The translations under genes were made by a program, and so were the position numbers. DNA of 9,069 bases from the NCBI GenBank assembly GCA_035548675.1, contig DASZSJ010000129.1, positions 1 to 9,069 on the forward strand, written 5' to 3'. Positions 1-6,542 of this stretch are shown here, one piece after another. Numbering within the stretch: position 1 is the first letter of the stretch; every line of letters starts with the position of its first letter. The notes beneath the pieces are model-generated. The model was not told the DNA's origin, did not search any database, and saw only the letters and a list, made by a program, of their open reading frames with translations. Origin of the DNA: VRUE01 sp035548675. Lineage in GTDB: Bacteria; Actinomycetota; Thermoleophilia; Solirubrobacterales; 70-9.

Positions 1-310
1 CGAACCACAGGGAACAGACCGAGTCTGCTCCGAGCCGCCCCGTGGCTCCGTAGCTTGGGTGCGCTTCGAAGCGGGAAGCTTCCGCAGCTCGGACGGGCGT
101 TGAGAGGGGATGGCGGGTGTGGCCCTGCGGGAATGTCGCGAAGCGGCCGCCGCACTCGTGTTTCTAAGCGCGGCGCAGCCGCGCTCTTCGATTGTCGCTA
201 AGCGCCGCAGGCGCGTGCGAGATCAATTTCCGCAGGGCCACACCCGCCATCCCCCACTTATCCCCGCCCGAACAACAAGCCATCGGCACAACCGCCCGCG
301 CATCAACCCC
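1..310. other. Gene-free region rich in inverted repeats
   Basis: I see no gene here; the open frames that cross it are opposite-strand shadows of the sulfite reductase gene. It lies directly downstream of that gene's stop (minus strand). Structure starts early: GAGCC/GGCTC near 32-48, and a TCCGAGC/GCTCGGA pair at 29-35 and 87-93. Two back-to-back perfect palindromes follow, CGCTTCGAAGCG (62-73) and GGAAGCTTCC (74-83). A large inverted-repeat element at 106-254 is listed separately. From 255 to 310 I see nothing but C-rich sequence. No tRNA-like or rRNA-like sequence was recognised. Confidence 0.6.
106..254. repeat. REP-like element with 25-bp inverted arms
   Basis: Positions 106-130 and 230-254 are perfect 25-bp inverted repeats of each other. 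Between them lie about 99 bases made of three imperfect ~30-nt units. Read on the minus strand, the units end in GCGCTTAGCGACA, GCGCTTAGAAACA and GCCGCTTCGCGACA. The middle unit folds as AGCGCGGC-GCA-GCCGCGCT (167-185, 8-bp stem). The right unit folds as GCGCC-GCA-GGCGC (202-214) inside an outer TCGC/GCGA pair (195-198 with 217-220). The repeated GCA loop and shared unit ends look like a REP cluster or small MITE. No clear target-site duplication flanks it. Lying just after the sulfite reductase stop, it may also end or stabilise that transcript. Family identity is unknown. Confidence 0.6.
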
Positions 311-2194
311 CTACAGCGCGCACTCCCCCTCGCCCCGCACCACCTCGTAAGGGCTCGAACGGTTCCAGTCGATGAATTCCTGCATCGTCCCGAGGCTGAA
401 CTCGGCCGGCAGCGTCAGGTCCTTGACCTCCGCTTCGAAGCGCTCGTTGCCGACCCGCTCGGCGAAGGACTCGAACTCCTCGCCCTCATTCCGCTCCGCC
501 TCGTACATCCGCAGCCAGCGCTCGACCGCGTCGGGCACGCGCTTCGCCGGCAGGCGGCTCTTGAGGCGCTTGCCGAAGGCGACGTCGCCGTCGACGGCGC
601 GGCCGCCGATGTGGGGGATGTAGGCCGGCATCTGGCGCCCGCCGACCTTGAGCGAGGCGCCGTAGAAGCCGATCGTGCCGATGTGGTGCTGGCCGCAGCC
701 GTTGGGGCAGCCGCTCATCTTGATCTGCACCCGGCGGGCCAGCGGATCGTCGATCCGCATCTGCTCGAGCCGGGCCTGGATCGCCTCGTTCAGCCCCATC
801 GAGGCGGTGATCCCCATCTTGCAGCTATCGGTGCCGGGGCAGCTGATCACGTCGTCGATTTCGAAGGCGCCGGCGCCGCCCAGGCCGAGCTCGCCCAGCC
901 GGGTCCAGACCTCGTAGAGCGCCTCGTCGCGGACCCAGCGCAGGACGAGGTTCTGCTCGACCGTGGTGCGGGCGTTGCCGCCGCAGAACTCGCGCACGAT
1001 CGCCGCCAGCCCGCGGAACTGCTCGGGAGTGAGGTCGCCGCGGGTCACCTTGACCGCGACGGCGGAGAAGCCCGGCTGGCGCTGGGGGGTGACGTTGCGC
1101 TCGCGGAAGAGGTCGAACTCGGGCCGGTCGCCGTTGGGCGAGCCGAGGCCGGCGGGCACGCCGGGCGCCCGCGCCGCCTCGTCGTCGTCGAAGCGCAGCC
1201 GCTCCACTTCGGCGGCGTAGTCGCGCTCGTCCGCCCACTCGCCCTCCAGCTCCTCGTCGACCAGCTCGCGGAAAGCCTCGGGGCCGATCTTGTCGAGCAG
1301 GACCTTGATCCGCGCCCGCGCCCGGTTCACCCGCAGCCAGTCCTGGCGATCGAAGATGCGCACGACCGCCTCGGTGACCCGCAGGTAGGAGCCGTCGTCG
1401 GCGCCGACGAAGTCGTAGATCTTGTGGGCCAGGCGGGGCATGATCGCGGTGCCGCCGCCGACCCAGACCTCGAAGCCGCGCTCGCCGTCGCGCTCGACGG
1501 CGAGGAAGCCGATGTCATGGATCGGCACGATCGCGCGGTCGGCGGGGGAGGCGGAGAAGGCCGTCTTCCACTTGCGCGGCATCGCCTGGGTGACCGGGTG
1601 GCGGACGAAGTAGCGGACGTAGGCGCCGGCGTGGGGGGTGGGGTCGAAGACCTCGTCGCCGGCGACGCCGGCGAAGGGGTCGGCGGTGACGTTGCGCACG
1701 GTGTTGCCGCAGCCCTCGCGCGAGGAGAGCCCGGCCGCGCCCAATTCGCGGATCAGCTTCGCCGCGTCGGCCAGGGGGACGTGGTGGAGCTGGATGTTCT
1801 GGCGGGTGGTGATGTGGCCCTTGCGCAGCGGCACCCAGCGCTCGATCGCGTCGGCGAACGCCTCCAGCTGCTCGGGTGAGACGCCGCCGAAGGGGAGCTT
1901 GACGCGGATCATCTGCACGTCGGCCTGGCGCTGGCCGTAGACGCCCTGTTTGAGGCGGAAGGGGATGAAGGTCTCCTCACCCTGCTCGCCGGCGAGGAAG
2001 CCGCTCGCCTCGGAGCTGAAGTCGTCGAACTCGTCCTCGAGGATCGGGATCACGTGCCCCGGCACGTTCTCGTAGACCTCCGGGTTCTCCCGCGAGCCGA
2101 GCGCTCCCTTGCCGCGCTGGCGCTTGCCGTGCTCGACGTCGAGCCCGTCGAGGATATCCGCGGAACGGCTCTGCGTCGGCGCCTGCGTGTTCAT
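311..2194 (-). CDS. Ferredoxin-dependent nitrite/sulfite reductase (probably sulfite reductase)
   Basis: A 627-residue cytoplasmic siroheme/[4Fe-4S] enzyme that performs a six-electron reduction, probably of sulfite to sulfide in cysteine synthesis, with ferredoxin as likely donor. The two-fold NiR/SiR architecture is visible: a ferredoxin-like half-domain (about 70-145, with TTRQNIQLHH at 129-138), a first siroheme domain (GCGNTVRN, 161-168; RKWKTAFS, 207-214), a second half-domain (about 365-430) and a C-terminal cluster domain. The cluster ligands are C452 and C458 (CPGTDSC) plus C496 and C500 (SGCPNGC). Y86 and C162 sit where sulfite reductases such as mycobacterial SirA have the Tyr-Cys cross-link; plant nitrite reductases lack that cysteine, hence the sulfite call. 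The ATG at 2194 follows GGGGAGGA at good spacing; an in-frame start at 2266 would cross the promoter palindrome and is rejected. Nitrite reductase remains possible, as no cys or nir neighbours are in view. Confidence 0.9.
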   Translation of the reverse strand: MNTQAPTQSRSADILDGLDVEHGKRQRGKGALGSRENPEVYENVPGHVIPILEDEFDDFSSEASGFLAGEQGEETFIPFRLKQGVYGQRQADVQMIRVKLPFGGVSPEQLEAFADAIERWVPLRKGHITTRQNIQLHHVPLADAAKLIRELGAAGLSSREGCGNTVRNVTADPFAGVAGDEVFDPTPHAGAYVRYFVRHPVTQAMPRKWKTAFSASPADRAIVPIHDIGFLAVERDGERGFEVWVGGGTAIMPRLAHKIYDFVGADDGSYLRVTEAVVRIFDRQDWLRVNRARARIKVLLDKIGPEAFRELVDEELEGEWADERDYAAEVERLRFDDDEAARAPGVPAGLGSPNGDRPEFDLFRERNVTPQRQPGFSAVAVKVTRGDLTPEQFRGLAAIVREFCGGNARTTVEQNLVLRWVRDEALYEVWTRLGELGLGGAGAFEIDDVISCPGTDSCKMGITASMGLNEAIQARLEQMRIDDPLARRVQIKMSGCPNGCGQHHIGTIGFYGASLKVGGRQMPAYIPHIGGRAVDGDVAFGKRLKSRLPAKRVPDAVERWLRMYEAERNEGEEFESFAERVGNERFEAEVKDLTLPAEFSLGTMQEFIDWNRSSPYEVVRGEGECAL

Positions 2195-2235
2195 GCGTGG
2201 GTCCTCCCCTGGGTCGAAGTGCCTGGACGGCGGGC

Positions 2236-2266
2236 TTTTACACAGCTCAGCTGTGAAAAATAGCAA
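2236..2266 (-). promoter_or_regulatory. Putative sulfite reductase promoter with palindromic operator
   Basis: On the minus strand TTGCTA (2261-2266) and TGTAAA (2237-2242) stand 18 bases apart, each matching 4 of 6 consensus positions. They would start transcription near 2229, about 35 bases before the ATG at 2194. The spacer is filled by a perfect palindrome CACAGCT-C-AGCTGTG (2241-2255). It is extended by TTTT (2236-2239) and AAAA (2257-2260), with one mismatch on each side. A palindrome between -35 and -10 is the classic place for a repressor. The regulator is unknown; sulfur or nitrogen control is a guess from the gene. Confidence 0.45.
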
Positions 2267-2280
2267 TCCGGACCCGGATT
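2256..2280 (-). terminator. Possible terminator of the 66-residue gene (or second operator)
   Basis: Eight bases after the stop codon of the small gene, the minus strand reads AATCCGG-GT-CCGGATT (2280 down to 2265), then GC and TATTTTT (2262-2256). This resembles a short intrinsic terminator with a 6-bp stem, a 4-nt loop and a U-run. The same 7-bp perfect palindrome overlaps the -35 region of the sulfite reductase promoter, so it could instead be a second protein-binding site. Confidence 0.4.
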
Positions 2281-2287
2281 AAGGGAT

Positions 2288-2488
2288 TTAAGCTGGGAGG
2301 TCTTCGGAGGTCGGGCGGTCGGCGAGGTAGCGCAGCAGCGCGGGGTCGGCCGAGCGCAACTCGTCGACCGGCTCGCCGTGGCAGGTGAGGAGCGTCACGA
2401 CGGCCTCCTCGTCGTTGAGCGATCTCGTGCGCCAGATCGCGCCGTTCAGCTCCCACCGTTCGAGCGTATGCAGCGGCGACTCGGACAT
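2288..2488 (-). CDS. Small conserved-looking hypothetical protein (66 aa)
   Basis: A 66-residue acidic soluble protein (starts MSESPLHTLERWELNGAIWR, ends RPTSEDLPA) with no signal peptide or membrane segment. It has a single cysteine in TCHGEPVDEL. The alternating hydrophobic stretch AIWRTRSL..EEAVVTLLTC followed by a helix-like DPALLRYLADRP suggests a small compact beta-alpha fold. I do not assign a function; the style matches short actinobacterial hypotheticals. The ATG at 2488 has no Shine-Dalgarno. TATCGT lies six bases upstream, fitting a leaderless transcript, and a longer-leader promoter is also possible. It runs toward the sulfite reductase 93 bases away and is divergent from the exporter, sharing the putative MarR operator. 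Confidence 0.65.
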   Translation of the reverse strand: MSESPLHTLERWELNGAIWRTRSLNDEEAVVTLLTCHGEPVDELRSADPALLRYLADRPTSEDLPA

Positions 2489-2520
2489 GGGGTGACGATA
2501 GGACAGGGCGGCGCGGGAAG

Positions 2521-2540
2521 ATATTTAGGTAGCTAATATT
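2521..2540. promoter_or_regulatory. Putative MarR operator between divergent genes
   Basis: This is the only AT-rich island in the gap between the 66-residue gene and the exporter. Its core TTAG-GTAG-CTAA (2525-2536) is an inverted repeat in a wider ATATTTAG...CTAATATT context, the size and style of MarR-family operators. It sits 11-26 bases before the exporter ATG. The regulator encoded at 4013-4507 is the natural candidate to bind it. The assignment is inferred from position and symmetry. Confidence 0.5.
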
Positions 2541-2550
2541 TCGGTGCCAA
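2522..2550 (-). promoter_or_regulatory. Possible promoter of the 66-residue gene overlapping the operator
   Basis: On the minus strand TTGGCA (2545-2550, 5 of 6 matches to the -35 consensus) lies 17 bases before TAAATA (2522-2527, 3 of 6). It would start transcription near 2514-2516, about 26 bases ahead of the ATG at 2488. The spacer contains the TTAG/CTAA palindrome, so a MarR protein bound there would block it. The -10 is weak, and an alternative leaderless promoter using TATCGT nearer the gene is possible. Confidence 0.3.
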
Positions 2551-4020
2551 ATGTCTTCTTCCGCCGCGGACCCCATCGAGCCCTACGTCTGGCGCATCAC
2601 CGGCGTGGTGATCCTCGGGATGATCATGTCGATCCTCGACACGACGATCGTCAACGTCGCCCTCGACGATCTCAGCCGCGAGCTTCACAGCACGATCGCG
2701 CAGATCCAGTGGGTGGCCACCGGCTACCTGCTCTCACTCGCCGCGGTCATCCCGCTGACCGGTTGGGCGGCGCGGCGCTTCGGCGCCAAGCGCGTCTACA
2801 TCGGCTCGGTCGTCCTCTTCACGCTCGGCTCGGCCCTTTGCGGGTTGGCTGAATCGAGCACCTCGCTGATCCTCTTCCGCGTCCTCCAGGGCGTCGGCGG
2901 CGGCATGATCATGCCGGTCGCGCAGATGATCATGGCCGAGGTCGCCGGGCCGAAACGAATGGGCCAGGTGATGGGAGTGGTGGCGATGCCGGCGATGCTG
3001 GCGCCGATCCTCGGCCCGGTCGTCGGCGGGCTGATCCTGCAGCACTACGACTGGTCCTGGATCTTCTTCGTCAACGTCCCGGTCGGGATCGTCGCGATCG
3101 CGCTCGGCCTCGTGATGCTGCCGGAATCGGAGCTGGGGGAGGCGGGGGAGCTCGACCTGCCGGGCCTCGCCCTGCTGGTCACCAGCATGCCGTTGATCGT
3201 CTACGGGCTGGCCGAGATCGGAACGAAGGAAAGCTTTACCGCGCCCACCGTCGTCTGGCCGATCGCGATCGGTGCGGTGCTGTCCGTGGCCTTCGTCTGG
3301 CACGCGCTGCGCGCGCGCCGGCCGCTGCTCGACGTGCGCCTCTACAAGGACAAGATCTTCGGCGCCGCCTCGCTGACGACCTTCGGCCTCGGCGCCGCCC
3401 TTTTCGGCGCGATGATCCTGGTGCCGCTCTACTACCAGCAGGTGAGGGGGGAGAGCGTCGTCGTCACCGGTCTGCTGGTCGGGCCGCAGGGCCTCGGCAT
3501 GCTCTTCACGGCACCGTTCACCGCCCGCCTCACCGAGCGCTTCGGCGGTGGCCGCGTCGCCGTCGTCGGCGTCTCGCTGCTGACGCTGAGCAGCCTGCCG
3601 TTGGCCTTCATCGGCGCCGACACCTCGATCCTCTTCCTCTCGCTGGTGCTGCTGCTGCGCGGAGTCGGCATCGGCCTCTCCTTCATGCCGACGATGACGG
3701 TCGCCTACGCCTCGCTGCGCACCGACCAGCTCTCCGACGCCACCCCGCAGATGAACGTCTTGCAGCGGCTCGGCGGGGCGATCGGCACCGCCCTGCTCGC
3801 TGTCGTCCTGCAGCGGGCGAGCGCCGGGGCCAGCACTCCGGCCGAGCTCGCCGGGGCGTTCGGCACCGCCTACTGGTGGTCGCTCGGCCTCGCCGCCGCC
3901 TCGCTGATCCCCTGCGTGGTGCTGCTGCGCGCCGAGGGCGTGCGCCATCTGCGCGGCGGGCCGGAGAAGCGGGCCGAGGAGGAGATCGCCGAGGCCGCGG
4001 TGGAGCCGCTCGGTGCCTGA
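2551..4020 (+). CDS. DHA2-family MFS multidrug exporter (EmrB/QacA type)
   Basis: A 489-residue inner-membrane proton antiporter of the 14-helix DHA2 group, expected to export drugs or other toxic hydrophobic compounds. The DHA2 signature LDTTIVNVAL (29-38) puts an acidic residue, D30, in helix 1. The motif A loop GWAARRFGAKRVY is at 71-83, and the antiporter motif C, ILGPVVGG, is at 153-160, followed by the typical WSWIFFVNVP. Hydrophobic helices continue to about residue 460, and the tail is charged (GGPEKRAEEEIAEA). Length is normal for the family. No Shine-Dalgarno precedes the ATG; TAATAT ends 11 bases upstream, so the mRNA may be nearly leaderless. The gene overlaps marR by 8 bp, so the two are co-transcribed, presumably under that repressor. 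The substrate cannot be read from the sequence. Confidence 0.93.
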   Translation: MSSSAADPIEPYVWRITGVVILGMIMSILDTTIVNVALDDLSRELHSTIAQIQWVATGYLLSLAAVIPLTGWAARRFGAKRVYIGSVVLFTLGSALCGLAESSTSLILFRVLQGVGGGMIMPVAQMIMAEVAGPKRMGQVMGVVAMPAMLAPILGPVVGGLILQHYDWSWIFFVNVPVGIVAIALGLVMLPESELGEAGELDLPGLALLVTSMPLIVYGLAEIGTKESFTAPTVVWPIAIGAVLSVAFVWHALRARRPLLDVRLYKDKIFGAASLTTFGLGAALFGAMILVPLYYQQVRGESVVVTGLLVGPQGLGMLFTAPFTARLTERFGGGRVAVVGVSLLTLSSLPLAFIGADTSILFLSLVLLLRGVGIGLSFMPTMTVAYASLRTDQLSDATPQMNVLQRLGGAIGTALLAVVLQRASAGASTPAELAGAFGTAYWWSLGLAAASLIPCVVLLRAEGVRHLRGGPEKRAEEEIAEAAVEPLGA

Positions 4021-4507
4021 GCTGGGCCTGAAAACGGGGAGGGAGGACGTTCCCCGTCCGGACTCGAGGGCCGAGCATCTGACCGCTGTTGGATATGCCT
4101 TCCGCCGCGCCGATCGCAGCCTGCGCCGGCTACGGGGTCGCGACACCCACCTCGGCCCGACGCAGATCGGCCACGCGCGGTTCGAGCTGCTGGGGGAGCT
4201 GTGGGAGCGCGGCCCGCTCGCGGTCGGCGAGCTCGCCGCCGCCGCCGGCCTCAGCGCGGCGACCGTGTCCCAGATGGTCGACCATCTCGAAGAGAGCGGC
4301 CACGTCGCCCGCACCCGTTCGGAGGCCGACCGCCGCATCGTCCTGGTCGAGCTGACCGCGCGGGGCCGGAAGGAGCTGAAGGAGCGCCGCGCCGTCTGGC
4401 GCAAGCGCTGGCGCAACGCGCTTCGCGACGTCGACAGTGGCGACCTCCAGATCGCCGCCGCCGTGCTCGAGCGCATCGCCGACGTCTTCGACGACCCTCG
4501 CGGCTAG
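4013..4507 (+). CDS. MarR-family transcriptional regulator
   Basis: A 164-residue winged-helix regulator. The MarR fold is clear: a dimerising first helix (20-45), helix-turn-helix LAVGELAAAAGLSAATVSQM (69-88), and a wing with the family signature around SEADRRIVLVELTARG (103-118, key residues D106, R107, R108), then a long C-terminal dimerisation helix. The GTG at 4013 overlaps the exporter's end by 8 bp and has GGAG about 8 bases upstream. A shorter protein starting inside is possible, because residues 1-18 are unlike the family core. It most likely represses its own exporter operon through the TTAG/CTAA operator before 2551 and is released by the exported compound. The ligand is unknown. 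The next gene is convergent, only 18 bases past the stop, with no evident terminator. Confidence 0.9.
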   Translation: MPELGLKTGREDVPRPDSRAEHLTAVGYAFRRADRSLRRLRGRDTHLGPTQIGHARFELLGELWERGPLAVGELAAAAGLSAATVSQMVDHLEESGHVARTRSEADRRIVLVELTARGRKELKERRAVWRKRWRNALRDVDSGDLQIAAAVLERIADVFDDPRG

Positions 4508-4525
4508 TCAGCCGCTCGCCAATCC

Positions 4526-5791
4526 CTACTGGCCGCAGCCGTCGGGCCAGGAGTTGGCCCGCAGGGCGGTGCCGCGGGCGGCGCTGACTTCAGGCGTGCT
4601 CGCCGTCGCCGCCCGGTCGGCACGGTGCACGGCGCCGCGCAGGTTGCGCGCTCCGACCGTGGCTGCGGTGGAGCGGCTCGCCGCCGGCCCCCGGTACGGA
4701 TGCTGGGCGGCCCCGGCGAGGCGGGTAACCGCGCTCGGGCCGCCGTAGGCGCGCAGGGTTCGCTCGAGCGAGTAGATCGGCACTTCGCGGGCGCCGAGGG
4801 TGGCGGCGAGGCGGACGTCGCCGAGCAGGCTGGCGAAGCGGCGGTAGGGCCCGCGGCCGGAGGAGCCGAGGCTGACTTGGCCGGCGTCGCCGAACTCGCG
4901 GCGGGCGGCAAGGAAGTAGGAGGCGACGATCCCCGGCCCCGGGTCGTGGCCCGAGTAGTAGGCGAAGACGCTGCGGTAGGCCTGGAAGTAGAGGTCGTCC
5001 CAGGGGGCGTTGGGGAGGATGAAGCCGGCCGCATCCTGCAGCGCGAGGCGGCGATCCTCGAGGTCGTCGAGCGCCGCCGGCATCGGCGCCGCGACGATCG
5101 GGACCCGGTGCGCTTTGCTCCAACGCACGATCCGCGCGTAGCCGCGCCACGCCGCGCACTGGCCGACCGGGTCCAGCGCCTGCTTGAAGAGGGCGGCGAA
5201 GACCGCGTTGCTGCCCCCGCCCATGATCGCCGCGGTGGTTTCGAAGGGCGTGCGCAGGCGCGGCTCGGGGTCGAGTGCGAGGCCGCGCAACCGCACTCGC
5301 TTCTCGTGCGCCCAGTGGACCAGCGACTTGACGGCGGCGAACTGCTGCGCCGCCGCGCCCTCCCAGGCCCAGTAGCCATTGCTGTAGGGGATCAGGACCC
5401 AGGCCCAGACCGGCACGCCGAGCCGGTTGGCGGTGCGGATGATCCGCAGCGCGTCGTGGCGCTGGGGCTTGCCGGGCGGGACGGGGCCGAAGTCGCGGCG
5501 GTAGCGCAGGTTGAAGTAGAGCGGGATCCGGTTGCGGCGCAGCACCCGCCAGAGGCGCGGCGTGTAGAAGTGGGTGTCGCGCCGGGCCCAGTAGGTGTCG
5601 GGCTCGTCCCAGTCGGTGCCGGGGACCGCCTCGCCCGCCCAGAAGCCGATCGTGGTGCCACTCGAGGCGAGTGACCTGCCCGCGTCGAGCCCGATCCCCG
5701 CGTCCGCCCCGGCGCGGGCCGGCGCGAGCAGCACCAGCGCAATCAAGGCGGCCAGCGCGATCCGGCTCCCCTCGCGGAGGCCCCTCCCCAT
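4526..5791 (-). CDS. Secreted protein of unknown function, possible (beta/alpha) barrel
   Basis: A 421-residue protein with a Sec-type signal peptide: basic start MGRGLREGSR, hydrophobic core IALAALIALVLLA (11-23), likely cleavage after ARA or ADA (near 27-31). The mature part alternates strand-like and helix-like segments: IPLYFNLRYR (89-98), VPVWAWVLIPYS (126-137), LRGLALDPE (168-176), VPIVAAPMPA (230-239), GFILPNAP (256-263), REVPIYSLE (335-343). This pattern recalls a TIM barrel. D174/E176 and E343 at strand ends are where glycoside hydrolases hold acids, but I recognise no family. After about residue 350 the tail is Ala/Arg-rich and low in complexity. The start is uncertain: GTG at 5794 (AGGA eight bases upstream), ATG at 5791 and TTG at 5824 are in frame. 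No partner gene is evident. Confidence 0.75.
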   Translation of the reverse strand: MGRGLREGSRIALAALIALVLLAPARAGADAGIGLDAGRSLASSGTTIGFWAGEAVPGTDWDEPDTYWARRDTHFYTPRLWRVLRRNRIPLYFNLRYRRDFGPVPPGKPQRHDALRIIRTANRLGVPVWAWVLIPYSNGYWAWEGAAAQQFAAVKSLVHWAHEKRVRLRGLALDPEPRLRTPFETTAAIMGGGSNAVFAALFKQALDPVGQCAAWRGYARIVRWSKAHRVPIVAAPMPAALDDLEDRRLALQDAAGFILPNAPWDDLYFQAYRSVFAYYSGHDPGPGIVASYFLAARREFGDAGQVSLGSSGRGPYRRFASLLGDVRLAATLGAREVPIYSLERTLRAYGGPSAVTRLAGAAQHPYRGPAASRSTAATVGARNLRGAVHRADRAATASTPEVSAARGTALRANSWPDGCGQ

Positions 5792-5899
5792 CACCCCTGT
5801 GATCCTAGTCACCGCCCTGTACAACTCGACGGCGGCGGAGGAGTTCCGGACGACGTTCGGAGCCGTGCCAAGGGCGGCGCTCCATCCCCGGCGACCGTC

Positions 5900-6469
5900 T
5901 CAGCCCCCGTCCTTCGCCCTGCAGCGGAGGTAGGCGACGCGCGAGCCGAAGTCGCGGGTCTCGAGCAGGTCCAGGTCGATCCGCTCGGTAACGGCGGGGA
6001 AGAAAGGGACACCGGCACCGAGGATCACGGGGCTGACGAAGAGCCGGTACTCGTCGACGAGACCGGCCCGGATCAGGTCCGCGGCGAGCCCGGCGCCACC
6101 GACGTCGATCTCGCCCTCGATCTCGCCCTTCAGCCTGCGCACGACCTCCGCCGCCTCGCCCGTGGCCAGCTGGGCGTTGCCCTCGACCCGCTCCAGCGTC
6201 CGCGAGAAGACCAGCTTCGGCGTCGCCCGCCAGAGCGGCGCGAACTCGAGCTCGACCGCGCTCGCCTCGGGCTGCTCCTCCTCCCACGTCTCCCAGACCA
6301 GCATCGTTTCGTAGAGCCGGCGGCCGCAGAGCTGGAGGTCGACCGCTTCCACCAGGCGGTTGTGGAAGCGGTGCAGCTCCTCGTCGGGCGCCGACCAGGA
6401 GATGTCTCCGCCCGGCCCCGCGACGAAGCCGTCCAGCGAAACCCCCATCGAGTAGACCAGGGTGGCCAC
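5900..6469 (-). CDS. Dihydrofolate reductase-family (RibD C-terminal-like) protein
   Basis: A 189-residue NAD(P)H-dependent reductase-like protein of the DHFR/RibD_C superfamily. The typical start YSMGVSLDGFVAGPGGDISW (6-25) is followed by LQLCGRRLYETM (46-57) and the nucleotide-binding GEIDVGGAGLAADLIRAGLV. The late motif DEYRLFVSPVILGAGVPFF is strongly typical of the group, whose members mostly have no proven substrate; true folate reduction is not implied. I place the start at the GTG at 6469 because homology begins there. An extension to 6541 would add a basic, unrelated segment. CATACT lies six bases before this GTG and no Shine-Dalgarno is seen, fitting a leaderless message. The stop is 108 bases upstream of the secreted-protein start, so a shared transcript is possible. 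Confidence 0.85.
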   Translation of the reverse strand: MATLVYSMGVSLDGFVAGPGGDISWSAPDEELHRFHNRLVEAVDLQLCGRRLYETMLVWETWEEEQPEASAVELEFAPLWRATPKLVFSRTLERVEGNAQLATGEAAEVVRRLKGEIEGEIDVGGAGLAADLIRAGLVDEYRLFVSPVILGAGVPFFPAVTERIDLDLLETRDFGSRVAYLRCRAKDGG

Positions 6470-6481
6470 CCACGCAGTATG
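6470..6481 (-). promoter_or_regulatory. Likely leaderless -10 element of the DHFR-family gene
   Basis: On the minus strand CATACT (6481-6476) is separated by six bases (GCGTGG) from the GTG at 6469. No ribosome-binding site intervenes. A -10 hexamer 6-8 bases from the start codon is the usual sign of a leaderless actinobacterial transcript. The -35 is weak: TCGACT, 16 bases upstream, matches 4 of 6. Confidence 0.4.
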
Positions 6482-6542
6482 ACCGAGGGGCGTTCGGAGT
6501 CGAGGAAGCGCCGACCAGGCCGTCTGCTTCAATCGGATCACC

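Noticed and set aside
101..230. CRISPR-like array
   Set aside because: The three repeat units are contiguous, imperfect and self-complementary, with no unique spacers between identical repeats.
110..1879. Long plus-strand open frame (589 codons)
   Set aside because: It is the opposite strand of the sulfite reductase gene, whose cluster cysteines and family motifs are unmistakable. The translated product is Arg/Ala/Asp repeats typical of a GC-rich antisense frame.
311..2194. Dedicated ferredoxin-nitrite reductase
   Set aside because: The GCGNTVRN cysteine and Y86 fit the sulfite reductase Tyr-Cys pair. Not excluded, but the sulfite reading is favoured.
2195..2266. N-terminal extension of the sulfite reductase
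   Set aside because: It would be translated from the promoter palindrome region and skips the strong Shine-Dalgarno in front of the ATG at 2194.
2734..4476. Long minus-strand open frame (580 codons) opposite the exporter and marR
   Set aside because: Its product is low-complexity Arg/Gln/Asp-rich sequence, and both plus-strand genes have full family signatures.
4501..4525. Terminator between the convergent marR and secreted-protein genes
   Set aside because: Only a 4-bp GGCT/AGCC stem is present, with no U-run on either strand.
4625..5674. Plus-strand open frame (349 codons) opposite the secreted protein
   Set aside because: The composition is that of a shadow frame. The minus strand has a signal peptide and ordered beta/alpha segments.
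6470..6541. N-terminal extension of the DHFR-family protein
   Set aside because: The added residues are basic and not family-like, and the segment overlaps the leaderless -10 and the start of the small-RNA hairpin.
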